Assembly: GCA_038131595.1 (NCBI GenBank)
Contig: JAYPPR010000001.1
Coordinates: forward strand, 62,001 to 126,000
Length of the DNA: 64,000 nucleotides
Reading direction: 5' to 3'
From: UBA9926 sp038131595
Lineage (GTDB): Bacteria > Pseudomonadota > Gammaproteobacteria > Pseudomonadales > Azotimanducaceae
The notes beneath the pieces were generated by a model that searched no databases, was not told where the DNA came from, and saw only the letters and a program-made list of their open reading frames with translations. The translations under genes and the position numbers were made by a program. Position 1 is the stretch's first letter. The number at the start of each line of letters is the position of its first letter. Below, in pieces: positions 16,726 through 25,632 of the stretch.

Positions 16726-17730
16726 TTATCTCACCCGCACCACCGATTTTCCGAAATTGACGCCTGCGAAGAGGTTCGCAAAAGCGACTCCGCAGTTCTC
16801 AACGCCTTCATACTCCTCGGCTACTGACTTTAATTGACCTTGCGAAATCCACGATAGCAGCTGCTGCCGCGCTTCGGGGTAACGCTCAACCTGGAGGTGG
16901 GTCATAAACCCTTCGAGCTTCGCCGAATGGGTGACGAGTTGAAAGAGATTGCTCGGCCCCTGGGGTGCAAGTCGAGCGTAATCCGCCACAGCGCCGCAAA
17001 AGGGGATTCGCGCGCCGTCATTGATGTGCTCGAGGATGACCTCCAAGAGCGGGCCTCCGACATTGTCAAAGTAAACATCGATGCCCTCCGGGCAGGCAGA
17101 TTCTATGTCTGCGTGAAGGGTCTCGCTCCGGTGACTGATAAAGCCGTCATAGCCAAGCTCGGCAACGAGGCGTTCTCCTTTTGCCGGACTGCTCGTCACG
17201 CCAATCACTCGTTTTGCACCCATGATCTTAGCGATTTGGCCTGCGACATAACCAACCGCGCCACCAGCGGCGGAGATGACAACCGTGTCTTGCGCCGTGG
17301 GTTGACCAATGTCTTTCAAGCCAAAGTAGGCGGACATTCCCGTGTCACCCAAAATGCCTAGGTGGTAGTGCAAGGGGACATCGCTCTCCTCGAGGACAAT
17401 CAAGAAATCGTCTTTCGCGACGGAATACGCCTCCCAGGCAAGACGGCCCATCACGAGTTGCCCTTTTTCGAGCGTCGGATGTTGGCTATCAATGACGCGG
17501 CCGACCGTGAGGCCCATGACCGGCGCTCCGATGGCCATCGCAGGCAACACATCATCGCCGGCGTCTTCATCCATCCAATTCCGAAAGCCAGCATCTAACG
17601 ATACATAGTGGTTCTCGATCAGTGCTTCGCCAGACGCAATCGGCGCGACGGGCTGTGTTCTGACCTCAAAGTCCTCGGCGATCGGTGCGCCATTGGGGCG
17701 TCTTGCGAGTAGTACTTGCGTGTTATCCAT
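16726..17730 (-). CDS. Zinc-independent NADPH-dependent quinone oxidoreductase/alkenal reductase-like (MDR superfamily)
   Basis: 334 residues. The N-terminal GroES-like half has NHYVSLDAGFRNWM, and the cofactor half has GDTGMSAYFGL, then the Rossmann loop SAAGGAVGYVAGQIAK and DVYFDNVGG, the typical order in CurA/PTGR-type reductases. These reduce activated C=C bonds with NADPH. There are no structural zinc Cys residues. It is a monocistronic-looking gene: about 230 bases separate it from the membrane-protein gene on one side and over 400 from the MFS gene on the other. Confidence 0.9.
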   Translation of the reverse strand: MDNTQVLLARRPNGAPIAEDFEVRTQPVAPIASGEALIENHYVSLDAGFRNWMDEDAGDDVLPAMAIGAPVMGLTVGRVIDSQHPTLEKGQLVMGRLAWEAYSVAKDDFLIVLEESDVPLHYHLGILGDTGMSAYFGLKDIGQPTAQDTVVISAAGGAVGYVAGQIAKIMGAKRVIGVTSSPAKGERLVAELGYDGFISHRSETLHADIESACPEGIDVYFDNVGGPLLEVILEHINDGARIPFCGAVADYARLAPQGPSNLFQLVTHSAKLEGFMTHLQVERYPEARQQLLSWISQGQLKSVAEEYEGVENCGVAFANLFAGVNFGKSVVRVR

Positions 17731-18158
17731 GGTGTTCTCGTGCCGTTATTGGGAGTGAAACTAGCATGGCGTCAGCTTGGCGCCAAACCAAGTTGGTCAT
17801 CCCTATAAACCTGTGCTGGCGAGCAGAGGCTTCTTCTCTGGACATCCAAGCGATTGAAAAAGCAGGCCGTGTGGCCAGAGTCTCAGCAGGCAAGGTTGAC
17901 GGCTGCGCCGGTCAGACGAGTGGGAAGCAGCCTGAATGATTGACGCTAAGGTTGAAAAACACCCGCATCAGCCGAGGAAGGGCAGGGAAGCGCTCTTGTG
18001 ATTCAAGCCAGAGCCCTGGAATAGGTCCTGAGTAAAAAATGAGCACTGAGAAAAACTGTGCTAAAAGTGTAAAAAAGTGACTCCTATCTATTGACTGGTG
18101 AGATTTTGCTTGACGATCCCGGGCGAATAGAGGAATGCTTCAGCGGGGGGGAGAGAAG
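17731..18158. other. Divergent intergenic region upstream of the MFS transporter
   Basis: About 428 bases between divergent genes. It must hold promoters for the reductase and the MFS transporter, but no -35/-10 pair is convincing. The last 20 bases contain a very purine-rich ribosome-binding region (GGGGGGGAGAGAAG). No coding sequence is evident. Confidence 0.45.
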
Positions 18159-19559
18159 ATGAAACTCAATCGGAAAACGTTGTTTTTTTACGGATTGGTC
18201 GATCTGCCTATCTCTATGTCGCTCTTTCCCGTAGCGGTATTTATTCCTAAGTTTTATGCGTCCGATATGGCGGTTCCACTGTCGGTCGTCGGTGCGATCC
18301 TGTTTTTTGTACGTTGGACCGATGTCGTCACCGATCCGCTCATGGGTTACATCTCTGATCACACCAGAAGTCGCTTCGGACGGCGCAAACTTTGGATCGC
18401 ACTTTCCACGCCGATCATGATGGTCGCGGTCTATAACCTCTTCTTACCCGATACCAGCGGGGCGCTCGGCGAGTTCTATCAGATCTTTGTGGATGAGGAC
18501 AAAGTGAACTGGCTGCACCTTGGTGTATGGAGTTTTGTTCTGTCGGTGGCGATCACCATGATGCTAATCCCCTACTACGCCTGGGGCGCTGAACTATCGA
18601 CAGATTACAACGAGCGCAGCATGGTGACAGGCAGCCGAGCGGTCTTCAATGCGCTTGGCTCGCTCTCTGCCCAATTGGTGCCTTCAGTCGCCAAGTTGGT
18701 ATTTATGATTGGCGGTTCTGCAGTGGTTCTTCAGTTGGTCGGTGTCACCATGTTGGTGCTGATGCCGATCTGCGTCATTTTGACCCTCAGCATGGTCCAG
18801 GAGGTGAGTTATCAGCCAACCCAGCGGGTGAAAATGATGGATGGCTTGAAGCTCATGTGGGGCAACGGGCCTTTTAAACGGTTGGTCATGGCCTTCATGA
18901 TTGGGTCGATCGGACTCAATATCACAACGCCGCTCTACATATTCTTTATCGCTTATATCCTTGGCGCAGAAGATATGGCGATCTTTATGCTGTGCTTCTT
19001 CTATTTGGCCAATATTCTCGCGGTTCCTTTCTGGGTGAAACTCTCTAAGGCGATCGGTAAGCACCGCGCGTATTTGCTGTCGTTTATGATTTTGAGTTGC
19101 GCGCACCCGTTCTACCTGTTGCTGGGTCAAGGCGATTTTTGGTGGATGCTGCCGATGACATTGGCAACGGGCTTCGCTGCTGGCGGCTTCTCGCAAACCC
19201 TGCCGAATTCAATGAAGGCTGATGTCATCGATCTAGATGAGCTCCAGTCCGGCGAGAATAGGGCAGCGCTTTTCTTCTCGGCCTGGTCTTTTGCACAAAA
19301 AGCGGCTGCGTCGTTCGGCATTCTGATTGCGACCGTTGGTCTCGATTTGGTTGGGTTCCAAGCGCAGGCGGGTGCAATGAACACTGAAGAGCACTTGCTC
19401 GGTCTGCGTTTCCTCTTTTCGACCTTTCCCTCAGTGTTCTTCATCATTGGAGCGATGATTGTTTGGAATTACCCCATTACCGAGGAAAGGCACGCCGAAA
19501 TAAGAGCAGAGCTAGGCAAGACGAAAGCACCGGAAGGGGTTGGTGCTGCGAGTCAGTAG
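18159..19559 (+). CDS. MFS transporter of the glycoside-pentoside-hexuronide (GPH) type
   Basis: The ATG at 18159 is preferred to an upstream in-frame ATG because it follows GGGGGAGAGA directly. The 466-residue product has about twelve membrane helices. The segment TDVVTDPLMGYISDHTRSRFGRRK between helices two and three is the GPH-family signature for sodium- or proton-coupled symport, and NSMKADVIDLDELQSGENR in the second half is also characteristic. Natural substrates in the family are sugars or glycosides, but homologues next to SnoaL-like genes in marine bacteria are uncharacterised. A SnoaL-like gene follows after 70 bases. Confidence 0.88.
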   Translation: MKLNRKTLFFYGLVDLPISMSLFPVAVFIPKFYASDMAVPLSVVGAILFFVRWTDVVTDPLMGYISDHTRSRFGRRKLWIALSTPIMMVAVYNLFLPDTSGALGEFYQIFVDEDKVNWLHLGVWSFVLSVAITMMLIPYYAWGAELSTDYNERSMVTGSRAVFNALGSLSAQLVPSVAKLVFMIGGSAVVLQLVGVTMLVLMPICVILTLSMVQEVSYQPTQRVKMMDGLKLMWGNGPFKRLVMAFMIGSIGLNITTPLYIFFIAYILGAEDMAIFMLCFFYLANILAVPFWVKLSKAIGKHRAYLLSFMILSCAHPFYLLLGQGDFWWMLPMTLATGFAAGGFSQTLPNSMKADVIDLDELQSGENRAALFFSAWSFAQKAAASFGILIATVGLDLVGFQAQAGAMNTEEHLLGLRFLFSTFPSVFFIIGAMIVWNYPITEERHAEIRAELGKTKAPEGVGAASQ

Positions 19560-19629
19560 TGTGTGCCTCGCTCAGTAACTTAAAGCAGCAGCCTTGAGAT
19601 TGAGACACAAAATAAAGAGGGAATGACCC

Positions 19630-20166
19630 ATGGGATCACTGCAAATTGGAGTACCGCTTGATCCCGCCGAGTTGGCGGACCGGCATGCCATCACAGAACT
19701 ACTCCACTATCACTCTCGAGCGCTGGATCGTTGCGACGCTGAGTTAATGAAAGCGGTGTACTGGAGCGATGCTGAGGTGGATTACGGCGGCTTCAAAGGT
19801 AAAGCCCATGATTTTGCGCCGCTGGTCATGCAATCACTCGGCGCTCAATATCAGCTCACTCAGCATCGCATCACTAACACGGTTATGGCACGCGTGAATA
19901 CGGACCAGATACATACAGAGTCTTACTGTTTCGCCAAACATCTCGCGGCCGATGGGGCTGAGGAAATGCTGTATACCGGGCGCTATCTGGATCAGTTCAG
20001 CAAGCGGGATGGCGCTTGGAAGTTTCAACATCGGTGTGTGGTGATGGATTGGAGTCGCCGGTTATCAGTGACTGATGAGCGTGACCAAGGCTCGTTTGCT
20101 GCGCTGACTAAAGGCAACAATACCGAGAGTGACCCATCGTTTGATCACTTAGGGGGTTTAGACTAA
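19630..20166 (+). CDS. SnoaL-like (NTF2-fold) protein, first copy
   Basis: 178 residues with a cone-shaped NTF2-fold pattern: an N-terminal helix pair (ADRHAITELLHYHSRALDRCD), a strand ending VDYGG and the C-terminal GRYLDQFSKRDGAWKFQHR sheet. This SnoaL_4 group includes scytalone-dehydratase-like and steroid-isomerase-like enzymes, as well as many proteins of unknown role. H and D residues in the pocket are present (HYH, RALDR), but no activity can be assigned. AGAGGGA precedes the ATG. A related protein is encoded 213 bases downstream. Confidence 0.83.
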   Translation: MGSLQIGVPLDPAELADRHAITELLHYHSRALDRCDAELMKAVYWSDAEVDYGGFKGKAHDFAPLVMQSLGAQYQLTQHRITNTVMARVNTDQIHTESYCFAKHLAADGAEEMLYTGRYLDQFSKRDGAWKFQHRCVVMDWSRRLSVTDERDQGSFAALTKGNNTESDPSFDHLGGLD

Positions 20167-20379
20167 GCGCTAAACCTCATTTGCAGGGCGGACGCTTTGG
20201 CTGCGATAACGAGATCATCATCCTGTTTGCGCCTGAATAAAAGACGCCTGAGTGGAAGGGATGAGGTCAAAGCAAGCGACTGGCAGCGTGAAAATCTGCG
20301 AAATAGGTTGCCCGCATCAAATCGATTGGTCAGTCAATAATCAGAGAGATGACTACGCGCTTAAGCACAGGGGGAAACA

Positions 20380-20895
20380 ATGGACACGATGCAAGAACTG
20401 CTGGCAAAGCAGGCGATATACGAATTGTCTTGTCGATACATGCGGGGCCTTGATCGTTTGCATCGGCCCTCGCTTGAATCTGTGTTTGCCCGTGATGCTT
20501 ACTGCGAATACGGGTTTATTAACGGAGCACCGTCGGAATTTATCGACTACGCATTGAATGCGCTCCAGTCCCATATTGCGAATCATCACATGATTGGCAA
20601 TGCACTCATTGAGTTTGAGGGTGAGGAAGCATTCGGAGAGATTTATTTCCATGCCTATCACAAAGTAGAGGGTGACGAGGCGCCCCTCGATCTCATTATC
20701 GCTGGCCGATACATTGACCGATATGTCATGGAGGACGGCGTCTGGAAAATCGCTTATCGGAGTGAGCGAAACGACTGGAGTCGAACGCAACCAACGGCCG
20801 ACCCTTACTTTGCCAGCGCGCCTACTTCACTGACGGGGAGCCGACTAGACGACGTCGTTTTCCAAAAAAGTAACAGAGGCTGGCCGAAAACCTAA
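20380..20895 (+). CDS. SnoaL-like (NTF2-fold) protein, second copy
   Basis: 171 residues; a start at the second Met (20389) is also possible, and GGGGGAAA lies close before the first. It shares with the first copy the helix pattern ending in RGLDRL, the segment AGRYIDRYVMEDGVWKI and the final DWSR, so the two are paralogues that may act on related substrates. The pocket His residues of the first copy are not all conserved. The GFA-family gene follows after 42 bases, suggesting cotranscription. Confidence 0.83.
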   Translation: MDTMQELLAKQAIYELSCRYMRGLDRLHRPSLESVFARDAYCEYGFINGAPSEFIDYALNALQSHIANHHMIGNALIEFEGEEAFGEIYFHAYHKVEGDEAPLDLIIAGRYIDRYVMEDGVWKIAYRSERNDWSRTQPTADPYFASAPTSLTGSRLDDVVFQKSNRGWPKT

Positions 20896-20937
20896 CTTTC
20901 AATCGCTGAATAGCGGCCGAACAGGAGTATCAACAAC

Positions 20938-21387
20938 ATGGTTGACCAATTCGCAGATCCATCCAAAGACGCGCCAGCGGGGACAGAGGAAGGCGGCTGC
21001 TTATGCGGTGAGATTCGTTACGAGTTTCCGCGGGACGCTATGATTTCAGCACACCATTGTCATTGTGTGGATTGTCAGAAATCTACGGGCAGCGGCAAAG
21101 CGACCATTTTGTTTGTTCCGGCAGATCAATTGCTCATCAAAGGTGAGCCAAAAACGTATACCGTGGTGGGTTCGGCTGGCAGTCACGTAACCCGCGGTTT
21201 CTGCGCTCATTGTGGATCCCCGGTTTTGAGCTACGTTGCCGAGCAGCCAGCGCTGAAGTTTATTAAGGCGGGCAGTCTTGATGACAGTAGTTGGGTGGAG
21301 ATCACGTCGAGCTATTGGGAAACCTCGGCTAAAGGCTGGTCACCGGTGGATTCAGCGCTCCCTGCGTTTAGCGGTAATCCTGAGTAA
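20938..21387 (+). CDS. GFA/CENP-V family zinc protein
   Basis: 149 residues. Zinc-binding Cys clusters are GGCLCGEI, HCHCVDCQKSTGS and FCAHCGSP, the arrangement of the glutathione-dependent formaldehyde-activating enzyme (GFA) family. Despite the family name, most members have no proven activity; a link to glutathione adducts or C1 detoxification is possible. It lies 42 bases behind a SnoaL-like gene and probably shares its transcript. The convergent hypothetical gene lies 140 bases downstream. Confidence 0.9.
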   Translation: MVDQFADPSKDAPAGTEEGGCLCGEIRYEFPRDAMISAHHCHCVDCQKSTGSGKATILFVPADQLLIKGEPKTYTVVGSAGSHVTRGFCAHCGSPVLSYVAEQPALKFIKAGSLDDSSWVEITSSYWETSAKGWSPVDSALPAFSGNPE

Positions 21388-21527
21388 CGGGATTACCTGA
21401 ACGGATATTGGGTTTAAACCGGAGACCGTAAGTCAGCTCGGTTAAATCCCCAATCTGCCCGTATTCATCAATCAACGCAGTATCTGGCTCGTGCGTGTCG
21501 CGCTCGTTTCGCTGCTAATTGGCGGCG

Positions 21528-22001
21528 TTAGGCTGCTTCATCAGCCAATAAAGCATCCAAGTAATCACCGCTTTCAAGTTCGAGCTTGGACAGCGCATTC
21601 AACTCATCTTGATGCTCAGGGAAAGCAGGAATGAGATTCGGCCATGCTGCCGAGCCTTGTTTCTCAGCATCTGCTTGAATGGCGAGTTGCTCCCAGGGTG
21701 TGTATGCAGAGAATGCCTCATAGTATACGGCGATCGTGTCAGGCAATAACGCTGACACCAGCTCTTCATGCTCTTCTGGAACAGGCAGAATCGCCTCGAT
21801 TCGGTCAGCGATTTCATCTTCACGCCCTGCGCATGCGAGTAAGCCATCGGCGTGTTCGGGGATGGCTTCAGCCCAACCTCGGTATCTGGCTGCGGCACTC
21901 CGCTCCAAGCGCGCTAAAAATCCCGGGTAAGCACTCGCTGGAACTTGAGACAACAGCGGGCGGAGCAGTTCTCCGAATTGGGGAATGGTGATGTTGGGCA
22001 T
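21528..22001 (-). CDS. Hypothetical acidic cytoplasmic protein
   Basis: 157 residues with no signal peptide or membrane helix. It is rich in Ala, Glu and Leu and predicted mostly helical (for example SAYPGFLARLERSAAARYRGW and VPEEHEELVSALLPD). I do not recognise a family. Codon use resembles neighbouring genes and the ATG at 22001 opens a clean leftward frame, so it is probably real. Neighbours give no clue to function. Confidence 0.6.
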   Translation of the reverse strand: MPNITIPQFGELLRPLLSQVPASAYPGFLARLERSAAARYRGWAEAIPEHADGLLACAGREDEIADRIEAILPVPEEHEELVSALLPDTIAVYYEAFSAYTPWEQLAIQADAEKQGSAAWPNLIPAFPEHQDELNALSKLELESGDYLDALLADEAA

Positions 22002-22481
22002 GGTGTGGTTTCCTGCGTTGAGCCGAGGCCCCAGTCAATGTTTCGTTATCGCTATTGTTACCGCGTTTATCGATAACCGCTTGGCACGCTGCTGAGTAGC
22101 GCGAGTGTCTTTACTGCCTTTGCAGCCTCTCTCGAAGCCCACTGAGAATAGCATGGAGCGTAAAAGGATCAAGAATCTAGCACGTAAATTCGAACGAGCC
22201 CTTCACCTAAGCGAGGCCTCATGTAGAAGCCCAATAGTGAAAGGCAAAGTGGTTAAGGTCAGCGCAGGAACAGCAGGGTTGATTTTTCATCGACATAGAT
22301 TAAGGTGTCAGAGGGCTTGCTGGAGAGCTTGCCCGGATTGAGGGGTATTGAACTTACGAAAGTTGCTTTCATTTGGATCAGCCCTGATATCGGATTGCGC
22401 ACGTCGTCTCTTGAAAAAGGACATACCCGTGCGATCTCTAGGGAAGGGCGAGAGCGTCCAAGAAGAAATGGGGGTTTTAAC
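22002..22481. other. Intergenic region upstream of the TonB-dependent receptor
   Basis: About 480 bases between divergent genes. An open frame extends upstream of the receptor start to 22305 but lacks signal-peptide or receptor character, so I treat it as leader. No clear promoter, Fur box or riboswitch is visible to me. Confidence 0.45.
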
Positions 22482-24865
22482 ATGCGGAAGATGGGATCGA
22501 TCGGCTTAGCCGCCGGTTTTACGATAGGCGCAATCGCCAGTGCGATGAGCTTGCCTGCGATTGCAGCAAGTGAGCGCAGCGCGGTACTGGAAGAGGTCGT
22601 GGTTACGGCGCGTAAGCAGGAGGAATCGGCACAAGACGTTCCAATCGCGATTACTGCGCTCACACAGGAATTAGAAAATTCCTCAATCAGAAACCTACAA
22701 GACCTAAATGGATACTCGCCAAACCTAGTGTTTGAGAGCAACGGCTCTCGTGGTGGTGGCGGCGCGAACATTAATATTCGCGGCATCAGCCCAACGCGAT
22801 CGGACGATAACTCGTTTGATGCGCCTGTGGCGGTTGTTATCGACGGAATTTATCTCGGTACGCTTGCGGGCCAGGTGCTAGAAAACTTTGACCTAGAGCG
22901 TGTTGAGATTTTGCGTGGTCCTCAGGGCACACTGTTCGGTAAGAATACGGTCGGTGGTGTTGTTAATGTGATTAGAAGCCGCCCGACCGGCGAATTTGGC
23001 GGCAAATTCAAGCTGACGGGTGGCGAAGACGGTCAGGCGGAAGCCCGTTTGGTCGTTAATACTGCGATCACCGACAACGTGGCGCTGAAAGTATTCGGCA
23101 CCAAGATCGAATATGACGGTTTTATGACAAACGTCACGACCGGTAATGGCGTTGCTGCAAAAGACTACAGCAATGTGGGTGCAACGCTCCTTTTGAAGGT
23201 GGCGACAATTTCGAGGCGCTGCTCACCGTTGAAGGGTTCAACGATGAAGGAACGCTCGATGCCTTCCACACGAACTACAATACGCCTCCCGGCGTCATTC
23301 CCGCGCCACCTGCTGGTTCGGCAGAAAATGACTTCAGCGGCGGCTTTTTGACATGTGCGATTTTCGGTACCTGCCGTAATTCACTTGATCGTCCCAGCGT
23401 TTCAGAGAACGATAAGGACAACAACTATAGTCTCGATACTGAAGCGGCGACGCTCAACATGACTTACGACATCAACGAGAACCTAACGCTCGTATCGGTC
23501 TCTGGTCATCGACAGGTGAATGAGTATCGAATCTATGATTTCGATGCTTCTGCAGCACCCATGATCACCATTGAACGCTTTAACGACTATGAGCAAACCA
23601 GCCAGGAATTGCGTTTAGACGGAGCATTTGAGAAGGCGAAGTTCACTGCCGGCGTGTACTACTTCAATAACGAGTTCACTCAAGATTGGATCACGGGTGA
23701 TGCGTTCTGGGGCATTCTCTTCGGCGGCTTGCTCAGAGATCCAGCGTTAGGTGGGCCGGGTGTGTCAGGACTCACGCTCTGTCAGGCCGGTGCGTTCGCG
23801 CCAGTATTCTGTGATTCCGAGCTGACCGACAATGATATTGGCGGAAACATCACGCAGATTCTCTATGAAACACAGGAAACGACGTCCATCGCGGCATTTG
23901 CTCAAATGGACTACAACCTGACAGACGATCTGACATTGACCGCTGGTCTCCGCTGGACGCGTGAGGAGAAGGACTTCGTCGCTGGCCAGGCTTACCTCTC
24001 TAATGAGGCGAGACAGCGAGCCCGAAACTTCCCAGATTATGCCGTTTTGTCGCAAGAGTGGACTGAGCTTTCGCCAAAAATTGGTTTGACCTATCAGGTC
24101 AATGATGACGCAATCGCGTTTATCAGCTACGCAGAAGGCTTTCACTCAGGTGGTTTCTTCGGTGTTAACCAGAACATCCGAGACTTTGAGCGTGATCAGT
24201 ACGATCCTGAGTATGCCGGTAACTGGGAAATTGGCTACAAGAGTCAATTGCTCGACAACCGCATGCGGTTCAACGTGACTTACTTCCGCAATGACTTCGA
24301 AGACAAGCAAGAGTCATTCGTTGCACTCGACCCCGACACCAAGACCGTAGCCTCGGTATTCGATAACGCGGCAAGCGTGATCTATCAAGGGATCGAAGTT
24401 GAAGTGCAATATGTCTTCAATGAGTACCTCCGCGGATTCTTGAACTACGGACGTTTGGATGCGGATTACGATGAGTTCGAGACAGACATCAATCCGAACG
24501 ATGCGGAAACCATCATCGAAGATGCAAGCTTCTTGAATCCTCGAAACGCGCCTGAGTTTACGCTTGGTGTGGGTGGCACATTGTCGGTTCCCATGGGTGA
24601 CGGTGACCTTGAAACCTTCTTCAAGTACACGCGTATTGCCGAGGTCGATGCCAACCTGCTGAACTTGGAGCAATCAAAGATCGCAGAGCGTGATGACGTG
24701 TCAGCATCGATTGGGTACTACACCGAGAAGTGGGCACTGGTTGCCTTCGGTAAGAACCTGACCGATGAGCGTTACGAAGTATTCTTCCCGATCGCCACAC
24801 TGTTTGCGGCAGGTTCTGTGAACCGGCCACGAACCATGGGCGTGGAACTGACTTACCAGTTCTAA
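22482..24865 (+). CDS. TonB-dependent outer-membrane receptor, split by a -1 frameshift
   Basis: About 794 residues once joined. The ATG at 22482 gives a signal peptide (about residues 1-29) followed by a TonB-box-like VLEEVVVTARKQ. The plug domain contains NINIRGISP, VVIDGIYLG and VEILRGPQGTLFGKNTVGG, and the barrel ends in the typical ...GVELTYQF with a terminal Phe. The frame changes at the CTTTTG run near 23192-23195: one missing T restores GATLLFEGGDNFEALLTVEG. The protein would take up a large ligand (siderophore, vitamin, or oligosaccharide or aromatic-type substrate) across the outer membrane with TonB energy. The ligand is unknown. A strong terminator follows at 24882-24911. Confidence 0.93.
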
Positions 24866-24881
24866 GTGGTTAATGCTTAAG

Positions 24882-24911
24882 AAAAACCCAGCTCCGGCTG
24901 GGTTTTTTTTT
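24882..24911 (+). terminator. Rho-independent terminator of the TonB-dependent receptor gene
   Basis: Stem CCCAGC (24887-24892) / GCTGGG (24897-24902) with loop TCCG, flanked by an A run on the left and nine or more T residues on the right, 16 bases after the stop. This is a textbook intrinsic terminator. Confidence 0.88.
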
Positions 24912-25200
24912 GGTGACGAGAGGTTAGCGTTTCACGTTCGTCGCGCGGGTGTCTTCGATGGGCTGCATTGCGCAAGGAGCAGCTGCAGATTGAGATGGGG
25001 TTGCGATGGGCCGCAGTGTTGCCGGAGATCGTGCGATCGGAAGTAGAAGGTAGGCGATTGCTCCGCGAATACGCGCATTGCCTCAGTCACCGGGACGAGT
25101 AAGGAAGTCCTACCAGGCTCCAGGCCGATGCCGGATCGCTAACTTAACGGCAGGGGCACGTCATGTTCGGAGCAACCCAAAGTGCTTGGCCCGTATATTG

Positions 25201-25249
25201 GAAAGCGGAAAGCGGAAAGCGGAAAGCGGAAAGCGGAAAACGGAAACCG
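25201..25249. repeat. 7-bp tandem repeat, unit GAAAGCG, 5 exact and 2 variant copies
   Basis: Five perfect copies of GAAAGCG (25201-25235) are followed by GAAAACG and GAAACCG. It is the second heptamer array in the window, with a different unit from the first. Confidence 0.95.
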
Positions 25250-25632
25250 TTAGACAGAGACACAATCTGGGCATCAAAGCGCTGTTATCCCCCCGGCTGT
25301 GCGCAGCACTCGAAGGTCTGCAGCGAACCGGACGGTCGAGCCGAGTTGTGGATCGGAGCTTGATTTCCAGCGGTTTCATTAAGGAGGAGAGCCTTAGCGT
25401 GCCTCAAAAGTGAGCCGTATTCGGTTGAAAGGCAGAAACCCTCGCACATGGATACAATAGGCGCGAGTAATGATCGTTGCGCCGCCCAGTGAGGGCCTAG
25501 TGCCACAATCGATAACTAACTGAATTAACTAGTTTTTATCGAGTTTTGGCCAAGGACCCGACTAACGTTCAGACAAGCGCAATGCTGTAAGGCCAACGGC
25601 TCCAAGTAGCCCTGCACCGAAAAGAACATTCG

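Larger units (their letters stand above)
24866..25632. other. Intergenic region with a terminator and a 7-bp tandem array
   Basis: About 770 bases between two rightward genes. It starts with the receptor's terminator and contains the GAAAGCG array (25201-25249). An imperfect inverted repeat, CGATAA...TTATCG, spans about 25508-25539 in AT-rich DNA and may be regulatory. Open frames here overlap the array and show no gene-like features, so I see no gene. Confidence 0.5.
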
